Assembly: GCA_023662725.1 (NCBI GenBank)
Contig: JAMPIL010000007.1
Location: forward strand, 1 to 64,000
Direction: 5' to 3'
Length of the DNA: 64,000 nucleotides
Source: Ruminococcus flavefaciens
GTDB lineage: Bacteria > Bacillota > Clostridia > Oscillospirales > Ruminococcaceae
Notes under the pieces: generated by a model
Seen by the model: the letters and a program-made list of their open reading frames with translations, nothing else
Databases searched by the model: none
Told to the model about the DNA's origin: nothing
Part shown: positions 1-9,025 of the stretch, piece after piece
How the letters are laid out: the number at the start of each line of letters is the position of its first letter
How positions within the stretch are numbered: position 1 is the first letter of the stretch
Program-made: the position numbers and the translations under genes

Positions 1-45
1 TTATATTATACCACGGCTTAATCTTTTCTGTCTAATTTATTATAG

Positions 46-432
46 ACGATCCATGATGATGATCCCGGTTATGATGATTGTCATATCATTGAGGTGCTGA
101 GTGAATCAACGCCGAAAGAAATGCTTGCATATTACAGAAAAATCGGTGTATCATATATTTTTGCAGGAAAAGATGACATTGATATAAATTTGGCGCTAAA
201 TAAGCTTTACAGCATTTTTGGAATCAAAAAGCTTCTGCTTGAGGGCGGCAGCATTATCAATGGGGCTTTTCTTCGTGCAGGAGCAGTTGACAATATCAGT
301 CAGGTCATTGCTCCGATTGTTGCAGATAAAGATGATAAGCCGCTGTTTTTCGATTCGAGTTTGACGGATTTCAGAATGCTTGAATGTAAGGATATGAAAG
401 ACGGTTCTGTCTGGATTTGGTATGCGAAATAG
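46..432 (+). pseudogene. 5'-truncated RibD_C / dihydrofolate-reductase-like oxidoreductase
   Basis: The frame opens right after a stop at 43-45 and reads as the C-terminal half of a RibD_C-type NADPH reductase. Visible family features are a DDDPGYD-like turn, an IGVSYIFAGKDDIDINLAL segment, the nucleotide-binding KLLLEGG stretch and a final strand ending in YAK. Such domains are normally about 170-200 residues and begin with a SxDG motif. That front half is absent, and I found no plausible continuation in the other frames of bases 1-45, so this is a truncated copy rather than a gene with a late start. A good terminator follows. The physiological substrate cannot be told; members act on pyrimidines or other small heterocycles. 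Confidence 0.7.
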
Positions 433-458
433 ATAGAAAAGAGTGTTATGCACAATTC

Positions 459-496
459 AGCCCCCGATTGGATTTGATTCTGATCGGGGGCTTTTT
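459..496 (+). terminator. Rho-independent terminator after the RibD_C remnant
   Basis: A perfect 10-bp stem (AGCCCCCGAT at 459-468 with ATCGGGGGCT at 483-492) is followed by a run of T residues. It ends the RibD_C remnant transcript and may also stop the convergent CAP-protein gene. Confidence 0.85.
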
Positions 497-585
497 AATA
501 GATACTACGATAATATTGACCATCTGACTGTGGATTACCCTGGTTGACTGCGAATGTTGTGAAGTATGATGAGATTATAGGCATT

Positions 586-1467
586 CTATTTAAAAAAACA
601 ATTATGATAAATAATAAACTGAGCATTCTTTCCTATAGCATATAATTTTTCTAATAATGAAAAAGAATTCAAATAATTGCTTATACATGGAGTTGTTTCT
701 GTACATTTGGTAGTTGTAGTAGTTTGTTCGGTAGATAGCGGTTGAGTGGATGTTGTGACTTTTGTTGTCGTATTTATGTCCGTTGTAGTTAGTACCGTTG
801 TGGCCGGTTTATTAGTTGTTACTGCTATAGGTTTAGCAGAAGTTGTTGAAATTTGATCCGTAGTTATTGTTTTAGCAGTCGCAGTTACCTGTGTTGTGGT
901 GGTGACTAAAGGGGGGACAATATTTTCGTTTTCGCCTGGCAAGTATGCGTCATTAGACAAATTATTGGAAGCGGCAAAAAACTGTGACCAATAGTATACT
1001 CCATCCCGATATACCACGCCCACTCCGATGTATTCCATTTTCTCATTGAGAATATTTGCACGATGTCCGGATGAATTCATCCACGCATTCATGACGCTCT
1101 CCGGATTTTTCTGACCATAAGCAATGTTCTCAGCCGCAGCTCTGTACTGGATTTCAAGTTCTGACATTGCGGTGAAGCAGCTTGTACCATTCGGACGTGT
1201 GTGTGAAAAATTCTCCTTCAATTCACTGGCTCTGATGTTTGCAGCTTCGCTGAGTTTCGGAGAAACCTTGACTGGCTGCAATCCATATGCATTACGTTCT
1301 TTGTTTACCAGCACAGCTACTTGTTCAGCATATTCTGCAAGTTGGCTATTGTCATAAGAAGCTGACATAACTTCCTGCGACAAATTTCTAAAATCAATTG
1401 CATGAGCGCTAAATGCAGTTCCTGATACAAGAATGCAAGCCATGATTGCTGAAATGATTTTTTTCAT
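586..1467 (-). CDS. Secreted CAP-domain (SCP/YkwD-like) protein with Thr-rich tail
   Basis: The start is set at 1467, where GGAGG sits just upstream; an upstream in-frame extension adds 16 residues but leaves no room for that site. The 293-residue product starts with a signal peptide (MKKIISAIMACILVSGTAFSAHA). A CAP domain spans about residues 45-165, with the family hallmarks VNKERNAYGL, FSHTRPNG and SGHRANIL, which carry the conserved His residues. A Thr-rich linker with TTTT runs follows to about 265. In relatives such linkers lead to a dockerin or wall anchor, but here the last 30 residues match neither, so the C-terminus may be truncated or frameshifted. Extracellular role; precise activity of bacterial CAP proteins is poorly defined. 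Confidence 0.85.
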   Translation of the reverse strand: MKKIISAIMACILVSGTAFSAHAIDFRNLSQEVMSASYDNSQLAEYAEQVAVLVNKERNAYGLQPVKVSPKLSEAANIRASELKENFSHTRPNGTSCFTAMSELEIQYRAAAENIAYGQKNPESVMNAWMNSSGHRANILNEKMEYIGVGVVYRDGVYYWSQFFAASNNLSNDAYLPGENENIVPPLVTTTTQVTATAKTITTDQISTTSAKPIAVTTNKPATTVLTTTDINTTTKVTTSTQPLSTEQTTTTTKCTETTPCISNYLNSFSLLEKLYAIGKNAQFIIYHNCFFK

Positions 1468-1671
1468 TTTAAAACCTCCATAATATTTCTTAGAGATAAT
1501 ATCTCTATTATCCAAGATAACATTTTTGAACTATTATGTCAATGTAAAAATATTTCCAATAGAAAACCTTGGATCGTTTTTATGAAATTCATTATTCTGA
1601 GCTTTATTTTCGATTTAAGGATTATTTAATATTTTCATGTTATAATTAAATACAGAAAGCGAGGGAGTTAT

Positions 1672-4038
1672 ATGTACTTAAGAATACTCAAAAAGGACTT
1701 AAAACGTAAAAAGACAATGAACTGCATTCTTCTGCTGTTCGTTATACTATCGTCAATGTTCGCTTCAAGCAGCGTTAATAATATTGTCACAGTAGTTAAT
1801 GGACTTGATTATTATTTCGAAAAAGCAGGAATAAGCGATTACGCTTTTATTGAAAAAGAAGATGATTCCGGTACTTCAATTGCGGAAATCCTTGAAAAAG
1901 AAAGCTCGGTGAAAGAATATAAAAAAGAAGAAGTAATTTTCTCTGTTGCAGAAAATTTCATCAGGAACGGAAAGAAACTTTCTGATTTTTCGAATATAGC
2001 TATAATTACGCCTATAGACGAAGCAAAACTGAATTATTTTGGCAGCGATAATGATATCATAAAAGAAGTTGCCCCCGGAAAAGTTTATCTCTCCACCTTT
2101 TTAGCAAAAGATTCAGGGCTTGAAATCGGAGATACTTTTCAATTAGTATTTGGTAAAAATGAACTTACTCTTGAATTTGCCGGCATTGTAAAAGACGCAT
2201 TCTTAGGCTCGGAAATGATGGCAAATCCGAGAATTATTCTGAGCCGCAGCGATTATAAAAAAATACGATCTGATAGTTATGCATTAAATGGCAATATCGG
2301 TGCAATTTACTATGTCTATACTGATGATATCAAAGCCCTTGAGTCGGCAGCAGCTGATTGTACAAATATTATGTTCGATGGTTCTGTTTCTACTATTAAA
2401 ACAACCTATCTTATGAATATACTTGTTGCAGGAATGCTTCTTGTGGTGAGTATATGTCTGATTATTGTATCGTTTGTGATTTTAAAATTTACCATAGGTT
2501 TTACAATCTCTGAGGAATTCAGAGAAATAGGGGTTATGAAAGCCGTCGGTATCAGAAATCGCTCTGTTCGTGGAATTTATCTGGTGAAATATTTTGGAAT
2601 AGCAGTTATTGGATCTATTATCGGATATGCGCTGAGCATTCCGTTTGGAAATATGATGCTTGCAAGTGTTAGCGAAAACATGGTTCTCGGCAATGAAAAT
2701 TCAGTTTTGATCGGTATTCTTTGCAGTATTGCGGTTGTTGGGATCATTCTGCTTTTCTGTTGGAGCTGTACAGGAAAAATTAAGAAAATGTCTCCGATCG
2801 ACGCAGTAAGAAGCGGTCAGACAGGCGAACGTTTCCGCAAAAAAGGTTTTATACATCTTGCGAAAAGCAGGCTGGGAACAACCGGATTTCTTTCATTGAA
2901 CGATGTCCTGAGCAGTCCTAAGCAATATGGTATCATAACGATTGTTTTTGCGATCTGCATAATGCTTGTAATGATTCTTGCAAACGTAGCAAATACGCTT
3001 AACAGCGAAAAGCTTCTTTTCCTTTTAGGCACAACGGAAAGCGATGTTTATATAAGCGATTCGACACGCATTACAGAGGTTATGCGCGGCAGTAAAACTC
3101 TTGAAGAAGCTAATTATGAGATAGAAAATATTCTTTCCGATAACGGTATGCCGGGAAGGGTTCGCATAGAATTGATGATTCATATCCCGGTATCTTTTAA
3201 CGATACAAAGACAACGGTTATGTTTCAGCAATGCAGAGATACAAAAGCGAGCGACTATACTTACAGTAAGGGAACGGCTCCACAGTATGAAAATGAAATT
3301 GCATTAACAGAACCCGTTGCCGAAAAACTCGGCGCAGGCATCGGCGATACCGTAAAGCTTACTATAGACGGAAAAGAAAGCGAATACATTATAACTGCGT
3401 TATTCCAGAGTTTCTGTCAGCTTGGTGAAGCGGGACGGCTTCATGAAAACGTTTACATTCCTGACAGCAAAATTACAGGTTCAATGGCTTTTCAGATAGA
3501 TTTTGATGATGAGCCTGATAAAAAAGAAATCGACAGCCGAATCGAGAAACTCAAAAGTATTTTTGTCAATAATCAGATTTTCAACAGCAAAGCTTACGTA
3601 AATGATACCACCAGAGCCTCTGACACTATAAAGCAGGTGAAAAATCTTATTCTGTTAATTTCAATAATTATTATCATTATGATAAGCGTACTGATGGAAC
3701 GTTCATTTATTTCGAAAGAAAAGTCGGAAATCGCTCTTATGAAAGCCATAGGCTTCAGAAACAGTTCAATTATTGCGCATCATACAGCGAGATTTTTTAT
3801 AGTAAGCATTGCAGCTTCGATAATTTCTATTATACTTTGCATACCGCTGACCAAACTGATAGCAGATCCGATTTTCAGCATAATGGGCGCAGTAAGCGGA
3901 ATCAGCTATGAAATTAATAAAATCGAAATTTTTGCGGTTTATCCTCTTGTGATTCTGGCGGCAACGCTTACAGGAGCTTTTCTGACTGCACTTTATACAA
4001 AAACAATCAAAGCTTCGGATACTTCCGATATTGAATAA
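1672..4038 (+). CDS. FtsX/MacB-type ABC transporter permease
   Basis: A 788-residue integral membrane protein, preceded by GAGGGAG and a TATAAT at 1641-1646 whose -35 box is weak. It begins with a transmembrane helix (about residues 15-35), then a MacB-PCD-like extracellular domain, a three-helix FtsX block at about 240-365 (EFREIGVMKAVGIRNRSV is the typical coupling loop), a further helix near 415-440, a second extracellular domain, and a final FtsX block from about 660 (second coupling loop EKSEIALMKAIGFRNSSI). Two FtsX blocks in one chain is usual for the BceB/MacB-like superfamily. It pairs with the ATPase 14 bp downstream. Such transporters expel or sense antimicrobial peptides, or release lipids and lipoproteins; the substrate is not visible. 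Confidence 0.88.
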   Translation: MYLRILKKDLKRKKTMNCILLLFVILSSMFASSSVNNIVTVVNGLDYYFEKAGISDYAFIEKEDDSGTSIAEILEKESSVKEYKKEEVIFSVAENFIRNGKKLSDFSNIAIITPIDEAKLNYFGSDNDIIKEVAPGKVYLSTFLAKDSGLEIGDTFQLVFGKNELTLEFAGIVKDAFLGSEMMANPRIILSRSDYKKIRSDSYALNGNIGAIYYVYTDDIKALESAAADCTNIMFDGSVSTIKTTYLMNILVAGMLLVVSICLIIVSFVILKFTIGFTISEEFREIGVMKAVGIRNRSVRGIYLVKYFGIAVIGSIIGYALSIPFGNMMLASVSENMVLGNENSVLIGILCSIAVVGIILLFCWSCTGKIKKMSPIDAVRSGQTGERFRKKGFIHLAKSRLGTTGFLSLNDVLSSPKQYGIITIVFAICIMLVMILANVANTLNSEKLLFLLGTTESDVYISDSTRITEVMRGSKTLEEANYEIENILSDNGMPGRVRIELMIHIPVSFNDTKTTVMFQQCRDTKASDYTYSKGTAPQYENEIALTEPVAEKLGAGIGDTVKLTIDGKESEYIITALFQSFCQLGEAGRLHENVYIPDSKITGSMAFQIDFDDEPDKKEIDSRIEKLKSIFVNNQIFNSKAYVNDTTRASDTIKQVKNLILLISIIIIIMISVLMERSFISKEKSEIALMKAIGFRNSSIIAHHTARFFIVSIAASIISIILCIPLTKLIADPIFSIMGAVSGISYEINKIEIFAVYPLVILAATLTGAFLTALYTKTIKASDTSDIE

Positions 4039-4052
4039 AAAGGAGAACTGCT

Positions 4053-4811
4053 ATGAATACAATACTTGAAGTAAAAGACTTATGCAAAACCTATATAGTC
4101 AACAAAAGACAGAATAACGTACTTCGCAATATAAGTTTCACCGTGAACGAAGGAGAAATGATAGCGGTAATGGGACCATCGGGTTCGGGAAAATCCACTC
4201 TGCTCTATACTGTTTCCGGTATGGACAAAATGACGGCAGGCGACGTACTCTTCTGCGGCAGAAATATGTCGAAGCTGAGCGAAAACGAACTTGCTGAAAT
4301 GCGTCTTGACGATATGGGATTCATCTTTCAGCAGATGTATATGATGAAAAATTTGTCCGTACTCGATAATATCATACTGCCTGCGGTAAAGTCGGATAAG
4401 ATACAGGAATCGAGAAAGTCAACCGTTCATCGCGGTCAGGATTTGATGAGGAAGCTTGGCATAATTGAAATTATGAATAATGACATAAACGAAGTTTCAG
4501 GCGGACAGCTTCAAAGAGCCTGTATATGCCGAAGTATGATCAATAATCCTCGGATGATGTTTGCCGACGAGCCTACAGGCGCTCTGAACCGTACTTCCTC
4601 GGAGGAGGTAATGAACGAGCTGACAAAACTCAATAATGACGGAACAACTATTATGCTTGTAACTCATGATGCAAAGGTTGCGGCAAAATGTACAAGAGTT
4701 CTTTTTTTAGTTGACGGAAACATAAAAGGCGAGTATAATATTAACAGAGAGCGAACGCTTCGAGACCGTGAGCGTGATCTGAATAACTGGCTGTTAGAAA
4801 TGGGTTGGTAA
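4053..4811 (+). CDS. ABC transporter ATPase partnering the FtsX permease
   Basis: A 252-residue nucleotide-binding protein of the LolD/MacB/BceA type. Walker A is GPSGSGKST at about 41-49, the Q-loop is GFIFQQMYM, the signature is VSGGQLQRACICRS and Walker B is MMFADEPTGALN, followed by the H-loop in LVTHDAKV. It is preceded by AAAGGAG and lies between its permease and a response regulator only 1 bp downstream, so transporter and two-component system are one operon. The arrangement is that of peptide-sensing and detoxification modules, in which the transporter itself activates the kinase. Confidence 0.92.
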   Translation: MNTILEVKDLCKTYIVNKRQNNVLRNISFTVNEGEMIAVMGPSGSGKSTLLYTVSGMDKMTAGDVLFCGRNMSKLSENELAEMRLDDMGFIFQQMYMMKNLSVLDNIILPAVKSDKIQESRKSTVHRGQDLMRKLGIIEIMNNDINEVSGGQLQRACICRSMINNPRMMFADEPTGALNRTSSEEVMNELTKLNNDGTTIMLVTHDAKVAAKCTRVLFLVDGNIKGEYNINRERTLRDRERDLNNWLLEMGW

Positions 4812-4812
4812 A

Positions 4813-5478
4813 ATGGTTGATATACTTATCGTTGAGGATAATAATGAGCTTTGCGGACTGCTTTGCGATTTTCTTCGTTTGGAAAATTACACTGTCAGCG
4901 TTGCCGAAACAGGAGAAAAAGCCTTGTCACTGTATGAGAAATACGGTGCAAGGCTTGTCTTGCTTGACATAAATCTTCCGAAGCTTGATGGATTTGCCGT
5001 ATGCAGAAAAATCAGAAAAAACGATAATACGCCTATTATTATGCTTACTGCAAGAACCGACAAAGAAGATAAGCTGAACGGAATCATCTCAGGTGCGGAC
5101 GATTATATCGAGAAACCATACGATATTGATATTCTGCTTGCAAAAATAAAAGGCATATTCAAGCGCAGACTTTCGCTTGATGTTATTTCAGACGGCGATA
5201 TTACGCTGAACATTGCGGATGAAACAGTAACGAAGCACGGACGTTCTGTTCCTGTTACTTCAAAGGAATTTGAACTTTTACGTCTGCTTATCGAAAACAA
5301 AGGACAAACATTGAGCAAAGATTTCATATTCGGCAGAGTGTGGGGAGCTGAAAGCGAATCCGAACTTCAGACTCTTACAGTACACATAAAATGGCTCCGG
5401 CAGAAAATTGAGGACGATCCGAAAAATCCTGTAAAGCTCCTTACCGTATGGGGCAAAGGCTATCGTTGGGAGAGCTGA
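4813..5478 (+). CDS. OmpR/PhoB-family response regulator
   Basis: A 221-residue protein. The receiver domain (residues 1-115) has the acidic pair in VEDNNEL, the phosphoacceptor Asp at about residue 52 in LVLLDINLPK, the Thr in MLTA and the Lys in YIEKPYD. A winged-helix DNA-binding domain follows (about 125-221), ending in the usual VWGKGYRWES. It overlaps neither neighbour but is separated by 1 bp on each side, so it is translated together with the ABC ATPase and the kinase. It probably controls this operon, though no operator repeat was found in front of the permease gene. Confidence 0.93.
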   Translation: MVDILIVEDNNELCGLLCDFLRLENYTVSVAETGEKALSLYEKYGARLVLLDINLPKLDGFAVCRKIRKNDNTPIIMLTARTDKEDKLNGIISGADDYIEKPYDIDILLAKIKGIFKRRLSLDVISDGDITLNIADETVTKHGRSVPVTSKEFELLRLLIENKGQTLSKDFIFGRVWGAESESELQTLTVHIKWLRQKIEDDPKNPVKLLTVWGKGYRWES

Positions 5479-5479
5479 A

Positions 5480-6712
5480 ATGAAAGTTTTTGACAGATTT
5501 ATTGTTGCTGTGATGTTTATAATATTTTTAGCAGTGGTCGCCATAAATTTAATCGTTTTCGGCATGGGGGCAAATGATAACAAACTTTACAAAGTAGAGA
5601 TAAATCGCATTGAACAAGAACTTTCTAACGGCAATGAAGTGAGTTCGGAAAACTATGATACGATTCTCGGCATTTATAAATATAACAAAACAGATGATTT
5701 TTACACTTCGCAAAATGAATATGTTATCCGAGAAATAAACGGAGGATTGTATCGTATAGAGTACGACGACAGGTTCAGCAGTGATAGTTTCAAGTTTCCG
5801 ATAGCTGTTAATATTGCATTGGGCATTATATTATTGATTACGCTTATCGTACTTTTGTATATCAGGTATAATATTGTGAAACCTTTTACAGAAATCAGTG
5901 ATTTGCCGTATCAGCTTTCTAAGGGAAAACTTTCTGTTCCACTCAAGGAAACCAAAAAACGCTATTTCGGAAAGTTTATATGGGGACTCGATATGCTTCG
6001 TGATGAACTTGAGAAATCTAAAATGCGTGAGCTGGAAAGAGCTAAAAAGGAAAAGACTTTTCTTATGTCCCTTTCGCACGATATAAAAACACCGCTTTCG
6101 GCTATAAAACTCTATTCTAAAGCGATTTCAAAAGGATTATACTCCGAAAGACAAAAACAGACGGAAGCGGTTGAAAAAATTGACCTTAAAGCTGATGAGA
6201 TAGAAGTATTTTTAAATGAGATAATTAAAAATCTGAGCAGCAACTGCATGACGTTTGAAGTGAATCTGACAGAATTTTATCTGTCACAAGTTATTGACAA
6301 AGTTGCAGCTTACTATGCAGACAAGCTAAATTCTCTCGGAATTGAATTTCAAGTCAGCGGATATGTAAATTGTCTGATTTCAGGCGATCCGGATAAAATT
6401 GAAGAAGTTTTACAGAACATCATTGAAAATGCGGTAAAATATGGTGACGGACATTGCATATCTATTAATTTTTCCGATGAGGAGGATTGCCGTCTTATTA
6501 CTATATCAAACGGCGGATGCACTCTCCCTGATATTGAACTCACACATATTTTTGATAGTTTCTGGAGAGGATCAAATACAGGAAGCCAGCAGGGATGCGG
6601 ATTGGGACTTTATATCTGCCGACAGCTTATGAATGCTATGGGTGGAGATATTTTTGCGGAAATATCAAATGATAACATGAATGTTACCATAGTATGCCGA
6701 AAGGACGTATAA
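5480..6712 (+). CDS. Sensor histidine kinase
   Basis: A 410-residue membrane kinase. TM1 spans about residues 7-30, an extracytoplasmic loop of about 75 residues follows, TM2 spans about 108-130, and there is a short linker without a clear HAMP domain. The H-box is SLSHDIKTPLSAIKLY, with His near residue 200. The ATPase domain shows the N-box IIENAVKYGDG and the G-box GCGLGLYICRQLMNAMGG. It has a larger sensory loop than the small BceS-like intramembrane sensors, so it may detect a ligand directly. It is the cognate partner of the regulator immediately upstream. Confidence 0.92.
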   Translation: MKVFDRFIVAVMFIIFLAVVAINLIVFGMGANDNKLYKVEINRIEQELSNGNEVSSENYDTILGIYKYNKTDDFYTSQNEYVIREINGGLYRIEYDDRFSSDSFKFPIAVNIALGIILLITLIVLLYIRYNIVKPFTEISDLPYQLSKGKLSVPLKETKKRYFGKFIWGLDMLRDELEKSKMRELERAKKEKTFLMSLSHDIKTPLSAIKLYSKAISKGLYSERQKQTEAVEKIDLKADEIEVFLNEIIKNLSSNCMTFEVNLTEFYLSQVIDKVAAYYADKLNSLGIEFQVSGYVNCLISGDPDKIEEVLQNIIENAVKYGDGHCISINFSDEEDCRLITISNGGCTLPDIELTHIFDSFWRGSNTGSQQGCGLGLYICRQLMNAMGGDIFAEISNDNMNVTIVCRKDV

Positions 6713-6761
6713 GTTATCCTGCAAAGGCAGATCAATATGTAAAAAAAATTTATTGTTTTAG

Positions 6762-6790
6762 TTGCTTTTTTATTAGATTTTTAGTATAGT
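6762..6790 (+). promoter_or_regulatory. Possible sigma-A promoter in the kinase-deacetylase gap
   Basis: TTGCTT (6762-6767) and TATAGT (6785-6790) are 17 bp apart. The following 150 bases hold AAGGAGTG near 6848 and an open frame from about 6862 to 6933 (ending SMMTDK) that has no ATG, GTG or TTG start, then the hairpin at 6939-6962. The rest of the 6713-6968 gap shows nothing else. This may be a small RNA, a decayed small gene, or chance. Confidence 0.35.
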
Positions 6791-6938
6791 GTTTTTATAT
6801 AATATGGAATTCAGAACAAATAATAATGTTGCTTTAATCTGATTTTTAAGGAGTGGTATTTATAATTTACACGATTAAGAACTTATCTTCACAAGATATA
6901 TTATACGTTTTTAGTATGATGACTGATAAATAGAATTT

Positions 6939-6962
6939 GCCCTCCTGTTTTTGCAGGAGGGC
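6939..6962. terminator. Strong hairpin between convergent transcripts
   Basis: A perfect 9-bp stem (GCCCTCCTG at 6939-6947, CAGGAGGGC at 6954-6962) with a 6-base loop lies 6 bases beyond the stop codon of the deacetylase gene on the minus strand. The U-tract is poor on both strands, so it may be a weak bidirectional terminator or an mRNA-stabilising hairpin. Confidence 0.6.
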
Positions 6963-6968
6963 ATCGCA

Positions 6969-8264
6969 TTACAAATATAATTTCTGGATCAGCAATTGCT
7001 TCATAAGGCATAAATCGAAGGAATCAATACAGTGATCTTCATATAGATCTCCGGCTTTCCAATTTTTAAGCGTATCTGTATTCAGCAGATATTTTTGCAT
7101 CGTCACAACATCGGCAATATTGAAATCTCCATCGTCATTAACGTCGCCGAATATGGTTGGGTCAATATTTTTCTTTATAAGCAAATCAATGTTTGTCACG
7201 ATCAGAGTACCGCCATATGGAATTATACTGATCCTGTTAAGATCTGTGTAATCTACATTATTTTTCTCCAAAGCTGCCTTAATATCCGATGAAAGAAAAC
7301 ACGCTTTTTTTCCATTGTAATAACTTGGCTGCACAGAATAAAACAAAGGTTCACCAGTCCATTTTTGCAGAGCGATAACCGGCTGATAAACACCGTTATA
7401 CGCAACTTCAACAGCATAATTATCCTCAAGAGATTTAAGTTCAGCGCCATCGAATACCGCAGTTTTACTCCACTCTTTTGAACTTGTATCACCGCTTACT
7501 TTTCCGATAAAGATATTTTTGAATAAAGTATAATTGCTGCACGGATATTTAGTTACTTCGCTGTAAAGCTGAGTTTTTTCCGGTGTTTCACGCTGACGTT
7601 CAAAAAGTTCTGTCAGAGTAACAAATTCATACCCATCCGCCAGAAGTGCAGGTATGATGATTTTTAAAGCTTCGACCGTCTGGGAATTTCCTCTGGAATC
7701 ATGAAGCAGTATTATTAATCCGTCTTTTGCAGATGCGATCACAGCGTCGGCACGTTCCTGAGCTGTTACACTATCCATAAAGTCGTTGCAGCCAACACCG
7801 CATATAAAAGGTTTGTCTATCACATCATACATAGTCTGACTTGTATCAATATACGGAGGACGGAAAAACTTGGTGTATTCACCTGTAATTTCAAATACAT
7901 AATTATCTACATACTCGATTTCAGCGGTCATCTCTTCTTCTGTCATTTTGGACATATTAGAATGCGTTTTGGAATGATTATCAATTTCGCACCCCATATC
8001 ATATGCACGTTTTACAACGTCAGCGCTTTCATCATTGATATTATCACCAATCAGAAAAAATGAAGCGGCGGCATCATATTCTTCCAGAATATCCAGAATT
8101 TCATTGGTTGTAGTAGTATTCGGACCGTCATCAAAAGTCAGTGCAATTAGTTTGCTTTCGGGAGTATTCGTGTCAGCAGAACCGGTTAAAGGTACTGAAA
8201 GCATAAAAGTGCTGAAAGACAAAGCTGCAAAAACGGTAAATTTTATTATATTTTTTAGTTTCAT
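6969..8264 (-). CDS. Secreted polysaccharide deacetylase with C-terminal dockerin
   Basis: A 431-residue product preceded by AAAGGA. The signal peptide covers about residues 1-31. A NodB/CE4 domain spans about 38-235, with motif 1 TFDDGPN, motif 2 DNHSKTHSNM (the two metal-binding His), motif 3 RPPY and the late motif ILLHDSRG. A middle region (about 235-370) resembles a beta-rich accessory domain. The C-terminus is a type I dockerin with two calcium-binding repeats, starting GDVNDDGDFNIADVV and AGDLYEDHCIDSFDLC. CE4 enzymes remove acetyl groups from xylan, chitin or peptidoglycan. The dockerin implies attachment to a cohesin-bearing cellulosome, so xylan or another plant glycan is the likely substrate. 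Confidence 0.9.
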   Translation of the reverse strand: MKLKNIIKFTVFAALSFSTFMLSVPLTGSADTNTPESKLIALTFDDGPNTTTTNEILDILEEYDAAASFFLIGDNINDESADVVKRAYDMGCEIDNHSKTHSNMSKMTEEEMTAEIEYVDNYVFEITGEYTKFFRPPYIDTSQTMYDVIDKPFICGVGCNDFMDSVTAQERADAVIASAKDGLIILLHDSRGNSQTVEALKIIIPALLADGYEFVTLTELFERQRETPEKTQLYSEVTKYPCSNYTLFKNIFIGKVSGDTSSKEWSKTAVFDGAELKSLEDNYAVEVAYNGVYQPVIALQKWTGEPLFYSVQPSYYNGKKACFLSSDIKAALEKNNVDYTDLNRISIIPYGGTLIVTNIDLLIKKNIDPTIFGDVNDDGDFNIADVVTMQKYLLNTDTLKNWKAGDLYEDHCIDSFDLCLMKQLLIQKLYL

Positions 8265-8442
8265 ATTTTATTTTTCCTTTATATGTTAAAAGTTATTGTG
8301 TTTAAAAACTGTACTCATTACTTATGTCTGAAGATTTTAAAATAATTATATCATAATTTGTGGAAAAATACAATAGAATTTTTAAGTTTTTTCATAAAAT
8401 TTACAGTGATTCATGTATATAAATGATTTTTAACATATCATG

Positions 8443-8471
8443 TTGACATTCTTTTTTTTGTATGATATAAT
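8443..8471 (+). promoter_or_regulatory. Consensus sigma-A promoter of the queuosine/folate operon
   Basis: TTGACA at 8443-8448 and TATAAT at 8466-8471 are separated by exactly 17 bp. The expected transcription start is about 8478, the first base of the riboswitch stem. Confidence 0.9.
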
Positions 8472-8477
8472 AAACTT

Positions 8478-8520
8478 GACAGTTCGTTTGCACCATCCTG
8501 TCGTAAAACAAAACCAGGGC
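8478..8520 (+). promoter_or_regulatory. preQ1-I-like riboswitch aptamer
   Basis: Stem P1 is GACAG (8478-8482) with CTGTC (8498-8502). The loop begins TTCG and contains CACC. It is followed by the diagnostic A-rich tail GTAAAACAAAACCAGGG (8503-8519), whose AAAACAAAA core and terminal GGG match the tail of known preQ1-I aptamers that forms the pseudoknot. The loop (15 nt) is slightly longer than usual. The class call rests on this pattern and on context: the genes downstream make preQ1. Feedback by preQ1 on the operon is the expected function. Confidence 0.75.
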
Positions 8521-8556
8521 AGTTGAAATAATCTTATATCAAAATAATGAGAATTC

Positions 8557-8590
8557 AGCGGCTTTCTTTACATAAGGAGAGCCGCTTTTC
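8557..8590 (+). terminator. Hairpin in the leader, probable expression platform
   Basis: AGCGGCT (8557-8563) pairs with AGCCGCT (8580-8586) and is followed by TTTTC. The Shine-Dalgarno GGAGG (8592-8596) lies just beyond it. The U-tract is short, so the switch could act by termination or by hiding the ribosome binding site. The antiterminator pairing was not identified. Confidence 0.55.
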
Positions 8591-8601
8591 CGGAGGTTTT
8601 T

Positions 8602-9021
8602 ATGTATTATCTGAAAACGTCTGCGTCTTTTGACAGCGCACATTTTCTAAGCGGATACAACGGAAAATGTGCTAATCTTCATGGTCATCACTGGAAAATA
8701 GAAGCAACTTTTACAAAGGATTCATTACAGCCGCAGGGAGAATACAGGGGAATGCTTATTGATTTCACTGATGTCAAAAAAGCAGTACGCCGTATCGCAG
8801 ATTCTCTCGATCATGCAACTATTTATGAAGACGGTACTTTGAAAGCGGCTACAATTGCTGCCTTTCAGGAAGAGGGATTCCGCTTGATAGCTATGCCTTT
8901 CCGACCTACCGCTGAATGTTTTGCAAAATATATTTACGAATTACTGAATAAAGAAGGTTTTCCTGTGCATCGTATTGCCATATACGAAACACCTGAAAAC
9001 TGTGCAGTTTATGAGGGATAA
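8602..9021 (+). CDS. queD: 6-carboxy-5,6,7,8-tetrahydropterin synthase
   Basis: A 139-residue PTPS-family enzyme that turns dihydroneopterin triphosphate into 6-carboxytetrahydropterin, the second step of the 7-deazaguanine pathway. The zinc ligands are visible as FDSAHFL and LHGHHWKIE, the catalytic Cys is in GKCANLHGH, and the substrate-binding Glu lies in the terminal YETPENCAVYEG. Length fits the family. It is the first gene behind the preQ1-type riboswitch and has a strong GGAGG site. Confidence 0.93.
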   Translation: MYYLKTSASFDSAHFLSGYNGKCANLHGHHWKIEATFTKDSLQPQGEYRGMLIDFTDVKKAVRRIADSLDHATIYEDGTLKAATIAAFQEEGFRLIAMPFRPTAECFAKYIYELLNKEGFPVHRIAIYETPENCAVYEG

Positions 9022-9025
9022 TTTT

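Noticed and set aside
4813-5478. This response regulator as the activator of the TGCATTTCATG promoters
   Set aside because: Its operon is 18 kb away, lacks the boxes in front of its own genes and has no link to the RiPP genes. It cannot be excluded but nothing in the sequence supports it.
8478-8590. THF riboswitch for the folate genes
   Set aside because: The long conserved THF aptamer does not fit in the leader, which is short and has the preQ1-type stem, loop and A-rich tail instead.
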